Below are positions 31,928-39,671 of a DNA stretch of 63,020 nucleotides, one piece after another (the first letter of the stretch is position 1; the number at the start of each line of letters is the position of its first letter). A program made the position numbers and the translations under genes. Location: contig NZ_JAVESI010000017.1 in NCBI RefSeq assembly GCF_034006665.1, forward strand, positions 1 through 63,020, written 5' to 3'. The notes below the pieces were generated by a model. The model worked only from the letters and a program-made list of their open reading frames with translations. It did no database searches and was not told the DNA's origin. Origin of the DNA: Trichloromonas sp034006665. Its GTDB lineage: Bacteria > Desulfobacterota > Desulfuromonadia > Desulfuromonadales > Trichloromonadaceae.

Positions 31928-33268
31928 TCAGTCCTCGACGATCTCGCCGATCAGGTCGTAATCCGAAGAATCGGTGATGCGCAAGTCGACGATGTCGCCG
32001 ATTTCGGCGTTTCCGGCGGTGATGTAGACCTGGCCGTCGATGTCCGGCGCCTGGCAGATGCAGCGTCCGCGCAGCAACAGTTCGGTTTCCTCGCTGTAGC
32101 CCTCCACCAGCACCGGCTCGACCCGCCCAACCAGTGCCCGGTTTCTGCGAAAGGAGACGCGCTGCTGGGATTTCATCAGCTTGGCGTAACGGGATTTCTT
32201 GATCCGCTCGGGCACCTGCCCCTCCATGGTGGCGGCCGCCGTCCCCTCTTCCCGGGAGTAGCGGAAAACCCCGACCCGCTCAAAGAGCCCTTCGTTGACG
32301 AACTCGTGCAGCTTGGCGAACTGCTCCTCGGTCTCGCCGGGGAAACCGACGATAAAGGAGGTGCGCAGGGTCAGATCGGGAATACGTTCGCGCAGGCGGC
32401 GGATCAGGGAGCGGATGGAAGCCTCGTCGATGCGCCGGTTCATCTGCTTGAGGATGGCGTCATCCACATGCTGAAAGGGAAGATCGAGATAGTTGCAGAT
32501 CTTCTCTTCGCTGGCGATGAGCTCGATCAATTCGTCGCTGATACCGTCGGGGTAGGCGTAGAGCAGGCGCAGCCAGCGCAGCTCGTCGATCTTCACCAGT
32601 TCGCGCAGCAGGCCTTCGAGCCGGGCGCCGTCGTCGCGGTCGGCGCCGTAGGCGGTGATGTCCTGGGCGATAAGATTGACTTCCTTGACCCCGTCGGCGG
32701 TCAGACGACGGACCTCGGCGACGATCGAGTCGATGCTTCGCGAGCGCAAGGAGCCACGCAGCCGGGGGATGACGCAGTAAGAGCAGTGGTTGTCGCAACC
32801 CTCGGCGATCTTCACGTAGGTCGAGTAGAAAGGGGAGGATCTGACCCGGGGCGTGGTGTGATCGTAAAGAAAATCGGGCCGACTGATGGCGGTGATCTGC
32901 TCGCGCCGTTTCAACTGCGCGTCAAGCAGGGCGACCAGACGGGGAGCATCGGCGGTGCCGACGAAGAGATCGACCTCGGGCAACTCGGCGGCCAGTTTCT
33001 CGCCGTAACGCTGGGGCAGGCAGCCGCTGACCACCAGCATTTGGCAACGTCCATGCTTTTTGTGGTCGGCCACTTCGAGGATGGTGTCGACCGACTCCTC
33101 CTGGGCGTCACTGATGAAGGCACAGGTGTTGACGATAATGATGTCGGCCTGGGTTTCGTCGGTGACGATCCGGAAGCGATCGGTAGGCAGATGGCCGAGC
33201 ATGACCTCGGCGTCAACCAGATTTTTCGGACAGCCGAGGCTGACCAGACTTACGTTCAGTTTGTTCAA
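31928..33268 (-). CDS. rimO: Ribosomal protein S12 methylthiotransferase RimO
   Basis: RimO adds a methylthio group to Asp88 of ribosomal protein S12. The 446-residue protein has the UPF0004 N-terminal domain with three cluster cysteines (SLGCPKNLVDAE, NTCAFI, SGCLPQ), the radical SAM domain with EGCDNHCSYCVIP (CX3CX2C) and a C-terminal TRAM domain. PRLRGSLRSR distinguishes RimO from MiaB. The start is a TTG at 33268 with AAGGA seven bases upstream, but that ribosome-binding site is inside a small hairpin (33272-33288), so translation may be attenuated. It lies between yajQ and apbE on the same strand. Confidence 0.97.
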   Translation of the reverse strand: MNKLNVSLVSLGCPKNLVDAEVMLGHLPTDRFRIVTDETQADIIIVNTCAFISDAQEESVDTILEVADHKKHGRCQMLVVSGCLPQRYGEKLAAELPEVDLFVGTADAPRLVALLDAQLKRREQITAISRPDFLYDHTTPRVRSSPFYSTYVKIAEGCDNHCSYCVIPRLRGSLRSRSIDSIVAEVRRLTADGVKEVNLIAQDITAYGADRDDGARLEGLLRELVKIDELRWLRLLYAYPDGISDELIELIASEEKICNYLDLPFQHVDDAILKQMNRRIDEASIRSLIRRLRERIPDLTLRTSFIVGFPGETEEQFAKLHEFVNEGLFERVGVFRYSREEGTAAATMEGQVPERIKKSRYAKLMKSQQRVSFRRNRALVGRVEPVLVEGYSEETELLLRGRCICQAPDIDGQVYITAGNAEIGDIVDLRITDSSDYDLIGEIVED

Positions 33269-33271
33269 GGG

Positions 33272-33288
33272 GATTTCCTTCGGAAATC
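33272..33288 (-). promoter_or_regulatory. Hairpin occluding the rimO ribosome-binding site
   Basis: GATTTCC and GGAAATC form a 7-bp stem with a 3-nt loop. In the minus-strand mRNA the Shine-Dalgarno AAGGA lies in the loop and 3' arm, and the TTG start codon follows 3 nt after the stem. Pairing would hide the ribosome-binding site, so rimO output may depend on translation from upstream or on temperature. Confidence 0.55.
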
Positions 33289-33342
33289 AGGAAAAAGGAA
33301 AAAGGATCGAGGAAAAAGGGTTCATCCTTTTTCCTTTTTCCT
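33289..33342. repeat. 19-bp perfect inverted repeat of AAAAAGG units (yajQ-rimO spacer)
   Basis: AGGAAAAAGGAAAAAGGAT (33289-33307) and its exact reverse complement (33324-33342) flank a 16-nt loop; more CCTTTTT units continue to 33355. The hairpin directly abuts the smaller hairpin at the rimO start. It may end or attenuate yajQ transcripts before rimO, or be a dispersed repeat. Confidence 0.65.
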
Positions 33343-33360
33343 TTCTCCTTTTTCCTGGGT

Positions 33361-33846
33361 TTATGCCCGCATATTGACGAATTGCAGCTCGACGCCGAAG
33401 TCATGTCCCTTGACGGCCTGGATAACCTCCTGCAAGTCGTCGATCTTCTTGCCGGTGACCCGCACCTGATCCTCCATGATCTGGGCCTGGACCTTGAGCT
33501 TGGTCTCCTTGATGAACTTGACGATCTCCTTCCCCTTCTCGGTGGAGACCCCTTGGACGATGGCGACCCGCTGCCGCACCGCGCCCCCCGAGGCCGGCTC
33601 TTTCTTGCCGTAGTCGAGGCACTTGGGCGAGACGTTGCGCCGTACCAGCTTGCCCTTGAGCACGTCGATCACCGCGTCGAGCTTGTAGTCGTCGGCGCCG
33701 AGCAAGGCAATGGCGTCCTTTTCGAGATTGATTTCGTTGTGTGTCCCCTTGAAATCGAAACGCTGGTCGATCTCCTTGCGCGTCTGGTTGACGGCGTTGT
33801 CGATCTCCTGCATGTCGACCTTGGAGACGATGTCGAAACTGGGCAT
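33361..33846 (-). CDS. yajQ: YajQ family nucleotide-binding protein
   Basis: A 161-residue YajQ/UPF0234 protein. The start MPSFDIVSKVDMQEIDNAVNQ and RFDFKGT are family hallmarks, and the protein ends GHDFGVELQFVNMRA as expected for its two ferredoxin-like domains. Some members (for example in Xanthomonas) bind cyclic di-GMP and act as transcriptional co-regulators; others bind nucleotides or tRNA, so the role here is inferred only from the family. GGAGGAG lies upstream of the ATG. It precedes rimO on the same strand. A cyclic di-GMP link would fit the PilZ-tailed transferase elsewhere in the window. Confidence 0.95.
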   Translation of the reverse strand: MPSFDIVSKVDMQEIDNAVNQTRKEIDQRFDFKGTHNEINLEKDAIALLGADDYKLDAVIDVLKGKLVRRNVSPKCLDYGKKEPASGGAVRQRVAIVQGVSTEKGKEIVKFIKETKLKVQAQIMEDQVRVTGKKIDDLQEVIQAVKGHDFGVELQFVNMRA

Positions 33847-33961
33847 GGTTCACTCTCCTCCTGCGGAAAAAATCTCCGGCGAAAGACAACAATCCCGCCG
33901 AATCAATAGCTTGTAACACAACTGCGACGGGGATGAAAAGCTTAAATGCCGACGCCGACGG

Positions 33962-33995
33962 AACCGCCCCGCCTCCTGACGGAAGCGGGGCGGTT
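33962..33995. terminator. GC-rich hairpin upstream of yajQ
   Basis: AACCGCCCCGC pairs with GCGGGGCGGTT in an 11-bp perfect stem. No strong T-run follows on either strand. It lies between the lolA gene and yajQ, next to repeat copy B, and probably ends lolA transcription. Confidence 0.5.
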
Positions 33996-34051
33996 GTCAA
34001 CAGCAGATACGCGAAATCGATGGACCCTGCTGAAAAACCATTATCGCCTAA

Positions 34052-34171
34052 GGCTGATCAAAAAGGCCCAGATGCAAGGCCCCCGAAATTCGCGGAGTGA
34101 GGCGTACCTGTAAGGTACGTCGCAGCGACGAGAATGAGGGTAACGCCGCAGATGGGCGTTTTTCATCAGCC
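34052..34171. repeat. 120-bp dispersed palindromic element, copy B
   Basis: Ends are perfectly inverted (GGCTGAT and ATCAGCC). Landmarks match copy A (14091-14210): AAAAA, ATGCAAGGC (34072-34080), centre GCGTACCTGTAAGGTACGTC (34102-34121), AACGCCGCAG (34142-34151), TTTTT (34159-34163). Distances from ATGCAAGGC to the centre (30 nt) and from AAAAA to ATGCAAGGC (12 nt) are identical in both copies. It begins 4 nt beyond the lolA stop codon. With the hairpin at 33962 it fills the gene-free stretch 33847-34175. Confidence 0.75.
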
Positions 34172-34175
34172 GTCG

Positions 34176-34946
34176 TCAAAAACCCCCTTCGCTGGCAGGC
34201 CGTATCACCTCTACCCCGGCGGGGAGGATGAAGCGGAACGTGCTGTCGGGGATGCCCCCGTTCACCCGGGGGGCGCTGAATTCGATGATGGTCGAATTGC
34301 CGCTGGGGTCGAAGACGGTGCTTGAGAGCAGCGGAAAGATGCCACCGGCGCGGGCCGGTTGCCCGGCAGGGGCCACCGCCTCGCGGTTGACCACCAGCAG
34401 CAGGCGCTGGATCAGTGGCGAGGCGCGCCGAGGGCGCAGTTCGAGGATGAAATGGCCGTCCGGGTCGCGGTTCGGCTCGGCCCAGCCGATCTGAAAATCC
34501 CGAGAGAGGTTGCCGAGGCCGGTAAGGAAGGTCACCGGGTCATCGGAGCGGGACTGGGTGGCCTGCTCGATATCCGACTGGATCACCTGGTTGTTGTCCG
34601 GCAGGTAGACCCAGACGGTTTCGCCGTCGGAAACGATCTCCTGGGTGGTGGGCTGGTCGTAGTTCCAGCGGAAGCGGGCCTTCGACGCCTGATCCCCCGA
34701 CCTATGATCGAACTTCACCAGCACCCGCCCGCTCCCGTTCTGCACCCGGTCGAGGGAAACGATGCGGGATTCCTGAAAAAAGTCGGCCTCAAAGTCGCGA
34801 ATGGCGAGATCCTTGGACGCGCTCGCCTTAAACGGTTCCTCGACGGCACGGATCACGTCGCTCATGGCGACCCCCGCCTCTTCCGCCCAGGCCGACCCCG
34901 AGAGGGTCACCCAGCAAAGCAAAGCCACAAGCAGTCGTTGTTTCAT
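34176..34946 (-). CDS. lolA: Outer-membrane lipoprotein carrier protein LolA
   Basis: LolA shuttles lipoproteins through the periplasm to the outer membrane. The 256-residue protein has a signal peptide (MKQRLLVALLCWVTLSGSAWA), then the LolA fold: IRDFEADFFQES, GSGRVLVKFDHRSGDQASKARFRWNYD, IVSDGETVWVYLPDNNQV and a C-terminal strand FRFILPAGVEVI. It is slightly longer than the family's usual 200-230, with an extra loop before the C-terminus. GGAGG six bases upstream marks the ATG at 34946; an earlier in-frame ATG lacks it. It is apparently monocistronic, lying between the chemotaxis operon and a palindromic repeat. Confidence 0.9.
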   Translation of the reverse strand: MKQRLLVALLCWVTLSGSAWAEEAGVAMSDVIRAVEEPFKASASKDLAIRDFEADFFQESRIVSLDRVQNGSGRVLVKFDHRSGDQASKARFRWNYDQPTTQEIVSDGETVWVYLPDNNQVIQSDIEQATQSRSDDPVTFLTGLGNLSRDFQIGWAEPNRDPDGHFILELRPRRASPLIQRLLLVVNREAVAPAGQPARAGGIFPLLSSTVFDPSGNSTIIEFSAPRVNGGIPDSTFRFILPAGVEVIRPASEGGF

Positions 34947-35060
34947 TTTTATCCTCCGGTAAGTCATGTTCAACGGGTTGTCCGCCTAGGGGCGCATGCA
35001 ACGGCGCAGGATAGCAGAAGAGAGGGGGGCGGAGCTACGGGAATTTCGGCGCCGGGCGGC

Positions 35061-35684
35061 TCAGGCTTTACGGACACCGGCGGCGCCGGAAAGGATCACC
35101 TGCAACGTGGCGGGATCAGGCAGGATCAGAAAGTGCCCGCGAACCACTTCGGAGAGGGGCACCTCGCCGTGGAATTCGGTCTCGATCAGCAGAGCCTGCT
35201 CCCCCGCCGCCCCCAACTCGCAGAGAATCTCGTCGAGGACCGCGCCGGCCATGTCCCAGGCCAGTTGGGGAACGGAAGGAAGCAACGGCAGGCCGAGAAA
35301 CCCGCCGAGAGCGACGAGGTAGGCCGAGGCAAGGATGTTGCCCACCTCCTTGAGGGCCGAAACCGCCAACTCGTCCAGGGATTCCCCCCCGCGTCCGGCG
35401 AGCAAGCGCCCCAGCAAGCGCCGGGCGCTGTCGCCGGGGAAGACCAGCAGCAACGTGCCCTGAACCGGGCCGTTCATGGCCAGCCGGATGCCCGCCACCT
35501 CCGCCTCGGCGCCGCCGACCACTTCGGGGATGTCGCCAATCTCGACCAGAGCGATACGCGGCACCCGCACGTCGATGGGCGTGCTCAGCATCTGCGAAAG
35601 GGCGCTGGCTGCGTGGCCCATGCCGACATTGCTCACTTCCTTCAAGGTATCGAGTTGCGTCGGGCTGAGAGTCGAAAGATTCAT
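35061..35684 (-). CDS. cheC: CheC/CheX-type CheY-P phosphatase
   Basis: A 207-residue chemotaxis phosphatase. Both (D/S)xxxExxN active-site motifs are present: DTLKEVSN at about 12-19 and SALKEVGN at about 110-117, showing the duplicated CheC fold with two catalytic centres. It would dephosphorylate CheY-P in the cytoplasm. The ATG at 35684 overlaps the cheA stop codon as ATGA, and GGAG lies seven bases before it. It ends the lon-to-cheC gene run. CheC usually teams with CheD, which is absent here. Confidence 0.92.
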   Translation of the reverse strand: MNLSTLSPTQLDTLKEVSNVGMGHAASALSQMLSTPIDVRVPRIALVEIGDIPEVVGGAEAEVAGIRLAMNGPVQGTLLLVFPGDSARRLLGRLLAGRGGESLDELAVSALKEVGNILASAYLVALGGFLGLPLLPSVPQLAWDMAGAVLDEILCELGAAGEQALLIETEFHGEVPLSEVVRGHFLILPDPATLQVILSGAAGVRKA

Positions 35685-37558
35685 GGCGTAACTCCGCTTC
35701 GCCCGCCGGGCGCCGTCCCCTCGTCGAGCAGGCCCTGGGGATCGATGATAAAGACAATGCGGCCGTCGCCGAGGATCGTGGCGCCGCTCACCCCGGCGAT
35801 GCGATTGAGGGGAAAGGCCAGGGTTTTGACGAAGGCCTCGCGCTGTCCGACCAGGCGGTCGACGACCAGGGCGATCTTGCGCCCGCGCACCTCGCTGACC
35901 ACCACCGGGATCGTCCCGGCAACGGGCTGCGCCGGTTGCCGCAGCATCCGCCGCAGGGAAAGGAGCGGCACCAGCTCGTTGTCCAGCGGCACCACCATCT
36001 GCCGCCCCGAGGAACGAACCTCCGATCGCGTCAGTTCCAGGATGCGCAGCACCCGGGTGATGGGCAGGGCCAGCAGCTCGCCGCCGCACTCTACCAGGAG
36101 CAGGCGGATGATCGCCACCGAGAGGGGTAACCGCAGCTGAATGCTCGTTCCCTGCCCCCGTTCCGAGGCGATCTGTAATGTGCCGCCGAACTGCTCGGTC
36201 ACCGCCTTGACCACATCCATGCCGACACCGCGCCCGGAGGTCTCGCTCACTTCGGCACGGGTCGAGAAACCGGGCAGACAGATCAACGGAAAAAGATCGC
36301 GCTCGGCCATCCCCCGCGCCTGTCCCGGCGAAAGGAGCCCGGCGGCCACCGCCTTGCGCCGAATCGCCTCGGCGTCGAGGCCGCGCCCGTCGTCGCGCAC
36401 CTCGACCAGAACCAGATCCTTTTCCCGCCCGGCGCGGATCTGAATCTCGCCGCGCTCCTCAATTCCATGATCGACAGCGTTGCGCACCAGGTGCATCAGC
36501 GGATCGGCCAAAGCTTCGAGAATCGAGCGGTCGAGCTCGACCTCTTCGCCGACGATGCGCAGGGCAATCGCCTTGTCGGTCTGCTGTTCAAGCTCGCGAA
36601 CCATGCGCGGCAGCCGCCCGGTGATGCTCGCCAGCGGCATCATCCGCGCCTGCAGCACATGGTGATGAAGATCGGTAATCAACCGGGTCAGGCGCTCCAG
36701 CCCCTCGCGCAAGTCCTGATCGCGCCCTTCGTTGTAGGCGGCCTGCAACATGTAACGGTTGGTGACGAGTTCGCCGGTGAGATTGATGAACTGGTCGAGC
36801 AGGCCGGTGCGCACCCGCACCGTCCGCTCCCGGTTTGGGCGCGCCTCCGACCGGACTCGCTCGACCACGCAGGAGACCCGGGCCACGTCGGGCATGTCCA
36901 GGAGCAGATCCTTGACCTCCTGGGGCGTCCGCCGACTCTTCAGGCGCAGCTCCAGGCGCGGTACCGCCCCGCCCTGCATCAGTTGACCCTCGTCCGGGTC
37001 GGCGTCGAGCACCGCTCCCTGCCCGGCCAGCTCCCGCAGCATGAGCAGGGCGCGGGCGGCGGGAGCCACCGCTTCCAAAACCAGTTCGACGACGATCTTC
37101 AGGATCTCCTCGCTGCTCGCCGCCGGAACCGGCTTCCCCTCTTGGAAACCGCTGTCGGGCTCTTGTGGCACCGGCGCGACGGAAGGCTGAACGGTCCCAG
37201 AACCCGCGATGAAAGCGTACACATCCCGCTCCGGAAGCGCTGCGGCAAGATCGTCGATCAAACCTTCAAGCAGGTCGACCCCGGCCAGCAGCCGATTGAT
37301 GGCCTCCGGCCGAATCCTGCCGTCGGCGCGGATGCCGGCGAGAAAATCCTCCAGATGATGCCCCAGCTCAGCGGTGGCGCGGTAGCCCATGGACGCGGCC
37401 ATCCCCTTGATGGAGTGGGCTTCGCGAAAGAGCGCGTCGAGCCCCTCCCGATCGGCGGGGGACTTCTCCAGTTCGACCAGCAGCCGCCCCATAGCCTGAA
37501 GATGCTCCCGGCTCTCGGAGAGAAACATATCGTGGTACTTCGACATGTCGATGACCAT
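35681..37558 (-). CDS. cheA: Chemotaxis sensor histidine kinase CheA
   Basis: A 625-residue CheA. Domains in order: Hpt (about 1-105) with the phosphorylated His in REAHSIKGMA; a linker and P2-like region (about 160-260); the dimerisation helices (about 260-320); the HATPase domain (N-box LVRNAVDHGIEE, G-boxes VRDDGRGLD and GRGVGMDVV); and a C-terminal CheW-like domain (SVAIIRLLLVECGGELLALP onward). All catalytic boxes are intact. The ATG at 37558 is preferred, with AGGG upstream; an ATG four codons later is possible. It receives signals from the MCP via CheW and phosphorylates the CheY encoded just upstream. Confidence 0.96.
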   Translation of the reverse strand: MVIDMSKYHDMFLSESREHLQAMGRLLVELEKSPADREGLDALFREAHSIKGMAASMGYRATAELGHHLEDFLAGIRADGRIRPEAINRLLAGVDLLEGLIDDLAAALPERDVYAFIAGSGTVQPSVAPVPQEPDSGFQEGKPVPAASSEEILKIVVELVLEAVAPAARALLMLRELAGQGAVLDADPDEGQLMQGGAVPRLELRLKSRRTPQEVKDLLLDMPDVARVSCVVERVRSEARPNRERTVRVRTGLLDQFINLTGELVTNRYMLQAAYNEGRDQDLREGLERLTRLITDLHHHVLQARMMPLASITGRLPRMVRELEQQTDKAIALRIVGEEVELDRSILEALADPLMHLVRNAVDHGIEERGEIQIRAGREKDLVLVEVRDDGRGLDAEAIRRKAVAAGLLSPGQARGMAERDLFPLICLPGFSTRAEVSETSGRGVGMDVVKAVTEQFGGTLQIASERGQGTSIQLRLPLSVAIIRLLLVECGGELLALPITRVLRILELTRSEVRSSGRQMVVPLDNELVPLLSLRRMLRQPAQPVAGTIPVVVSEVRGRKIALVVDRLVGQREAFVKTLAFPLNRIAGVSGATILGDGRIVFIIDPQGLLDEGTAPGGRSGVTP

Positions 37559-37587
37559 CGCCGCCCTGTTCCCTCTTTGCCTGCCGC

Positions 37588-37956
37588 CTAGGCGCGTCGG
37601 GTGACGCGCCGCGCCGTTTCCAGCACCTTCTCTTCGCTGAAAGGCTTGACGATGAAATCCCGGGCGCCGGCTCGCACCGCTTCGAGGATCAACGCCTCCT
37701 GGCCCATGGCGCTGCACATGACGACGCAGGCCTCGGGATCCTCGCGGCGGATCTCCGCCAGCGCTTCAAGGCCGCCGACCTGCGGCATGACGATATCCAT
37801 GGTCACCAGATCGGGACGCAGGCGCCGGTACTGCGCTACCGCCTCGCGGCCGTCGGCGGCCTCGCCGACCACCTCGTGCCCGCCCTTGATGAAAAAATCC
37901 TTGAGCATGCCGCGCATGAAGAGGGCGTCATCGACAATCAGAACCCGCAATCCCAC
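37588..37956 (-). CDS. cheY: Chemotaxis response regulator CheY
   Basis: A 122-residue stand-alone receiver domain. The acidic pair is in VLIVDDALF, the phosphoacceptor Asp in LVTMDIVMPQVGG, the switch Ser in VMCSAMGQ, and the conserved Lys in DFIVKPF. I place the start at the GTG at 37956 because AAAGGA lies eight bases upstream; the frame also allows a TTG at 37974. It sits between cheW and cheA. The output could be flagellar, pilus-linked or other; no motility genes are in the window. Confidence 0.94.
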   Translation of the reverse strand: MGLRVLIVDDALFMRGMLKDFFIKGGHEVVGEAADGREAVAQYRRLRPDLVTMDIVMPQVGGLEALAEIRREDPEACVVMCSAMGQEALILEAVRAGARDFIVKPFSEEKVLETARRVTRRA

Positions 37957-37975
37957 ACCGCTATTCCTTTCCAAT

Positions 37976-38392
37976 TCAAGATCTTTCCAGCCGTTCCAGC
38001 AATCTTTTGAGATCGAGCAGATTGATCATCTCCCCCTCCTGCTCAAGGACCGCACGAACGCAGGCGGCCCGGGCCTGCTCCGCGCAGGTCGGCAGCAGCT
38101 CTCCCGACACGAAAGGGACGACCCGGCACAGGGTCGTCACCGCCAGGACCAGCTGCGCGACCGTCGGCACGAGCACGAGAACGCGGGCATCTTGCTTGCC
38201 CGTCGCGAAATCGAGATAGGCGGCGAGGTCGAGAACCGGCAGGATGCTGCCGTGAAAGTTGAGGGCGCCGGACATCGCCTCCGGGGCCCGGGGGATGGTG
38301 TACAGGGTCGGCGCCTCGACGATTTCCTGGATATGGGCGATTTCCAGGCCATAGAGTTCACCGCCGAGGCGAAAGGAGAGAAGCTGTTCCAT
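37976..38392 (-). CDS. cheW: Chemotaxis coupling protein CheW
   Basis: A 138-residue CheW scaffold linking the MCP to CheA. The sequence QLLSFRLGGELYGLEIAHIQEIV is the typical first strand pair, followed by RAPEAMSGALNFHGSILPVLDLAAYL, the usual receptor-binding face, and a final helix. It is the cytoplasmic adaptor of the array. The ATG at 38392 lies just after the mcp stop codon, and the ribosome-binding site is weak. The receptor, coupler, response regulator, kinase and phosphatase genes are adjacent in that order. Confidence 0.94.
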   Translation of the reverse strand: MEQLLSFRLGGELYGLEIAHIQEIVEAPTLYTIPRAPEAMSGALNFHGSILPVLDLAAYLDFATGKQDARVLVLVPTVAQLVLAVTTLCRVVPFVSGELLPTCAEQARAACVRAVLEQEGEMINLLDLKRLLERLERS

Positions 38393-38399
38393 GATCCGC

Positions 38400-39671
38400 T
38401 CAGACCTTCGCGCTCTCCAGACGGAAACGCTCTACCGCCTCCAGCAGCTCTTCCGCCAGTTCGGAGAGCCCCTGGGCGGCTTCGGCCATCTCTTCCATGG
38501 AAGCGGTCTGCTCCTCGGTCGCCGCCGAAACCTCTTCCGTCGCCGCCGCGTTGTCCTCGGCGACGCGGGCGATCTCCTCGACGGCGGCGACCATGCCGGC
38601 GGCGCCGTCGGTCTGTTTCTGCGCCATTTCGCTGATGGCCACGGTCTTCGACTGGGTGTTCAGGGCAGCGCCGATGATCGCCTCGAAGGCCCGGCCGGTG
38701 TCGTCGACCGCCGCCCGGCCGGCGTCGAGATCCTGAATGCTGGTCTTCATCGACTCCTGTACCTTGCCCGCCTCCTCGCGGATCGTTTCGATGAGCTGGG
38801 TGATTTCGGCCGCCGAAGCCTCGGTGGAATCGGCCAGCTTGCGGATCTCCTCGGCGACCACCGCGAAGCCGCGCCCGTATTCCCCAGCCCGGGCCGCCTC
38901 GATGGTGGCGTTCAGGGCGAGCAGGTTGGTCTTGCCGGCGATGCCGGTGATGACCTCGACGATCTTGCCGATCTTCTGCACCTGGAGACCGAAGGACGCT
39001 ATCTGCTCGCCGTTACGCTCGACATTCTCCAGCACCTGTTTCATACGCCCGATGGTCGCCTGGGAGAGCTGGCCGCCACGCTGAGCGGTGGCGGCGGTAG
39101 CGTTGGCCGACTGAGAGGCCTTGCTCGCCGAAGCGGCGATCACTTCGATGGAAGCGGCCATCTCCTTGATCAGCGTGGAACTCTTCTCGACCATCTCTGC
39201 CTGGGTCTCCGCCCCGCGGCTGATCTGCTCAATGGCCCGGGCGATTTCGTGGGAGGAGGTGCTCATCTGTTCGGATGTTGCCGAAAGACCCTGGGCCGAT
39301 TCGGCGACCGTGACCGACGAGGCGCGGATGGCGCCGACCAGAACGCGCAGGCTGTCGATGACCCGGTTGAGGGAAGCGGCGAGATCCCCGGTTTCATCGG
39401 GAAAGGCGGTCTCCGGCAGGACGACCGGCATGCTCAGATCGCCGTTGCCGAGGGATTCGGCACTGGCGTTGATGATCCGGATATTGGTGGAGAAGCGACG
39501 AGAGAAGAACCAGCCGAAGAGCAGTCCGACGAGAATGGCGCAGGCGACGGTGAAGAGCTGACGCCAGGCCTCGGGTATCCCCAGATGGGGAACGAGCAGG
39601 TTAAGCGCAACGATGGAAGCGACCACCACGATGAACCCGACGATGAACTTGTAACTGATCTCTACACGCAT
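38400..39671 (-). CDS. Methyl-accepting chemotaxis protein without periplasmic sensor domain
   Basis: A 423-residue MCP. Two transmembrane helices (about 9-26 and 38-54) are joined by a loop of only about 10 residues, so there is no periplasmic ligand-binding domain. A HAMP domain follows (about 55-110), then a long helical signalling domain with the conserved tip GKTNLLALNATIEAARAGE and many EEQTAS/SATSEQM heptads that are candidate methylation sites. It probably senses through its membrane or cytoplasmic part, or via a partner. The ATG overlaps the end of cheR by 10 nt with GGAG upstream, tying it to the methyltransferase. No CheB methylesterase is present. Confidence 0.94.
   Translation of the reverse strand: MRVEISYKFIVGFIVVVASIVALNLLVPHLGIPEAWRQLFTVACAILVGLLFGWFFSRRFSTNIRIINASAESLGNGDLSMPVVLPETAFPDETGDLAASLNRVIDSLRVLVGAIRASSVTVAESAQGLSATSEQMSTSSHEIARAIEQISRGAETQAEMVEKSSTLIKEMAASIEVIAASASKASQSANATAATAQRGGQLSQATIGRMKQVLENVERNGEQIASFGLQVQKIGKIVEVITGIAGKTNLLALNATIEAARAGEYGRGFAVVAEEIRKLADSTEASAAEITQLIETIREEAGKVQESMKTSIQDLDAGRAAVDDTGRAFEAIIGAALNTQSKTVAISEMAQKQTDGAAGMVAAVEEIARVAEDNAAATEEVSAATEEQTASMEEMAEAAQGLSELAEELLEAVERFRLESAKV

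Noticed and set aside
33401..34000. 199-codon minus-strand frame overlapping yajQ
   Set aside because: A different frame over yajQ with no family match; yajQ itself is unambiguous.
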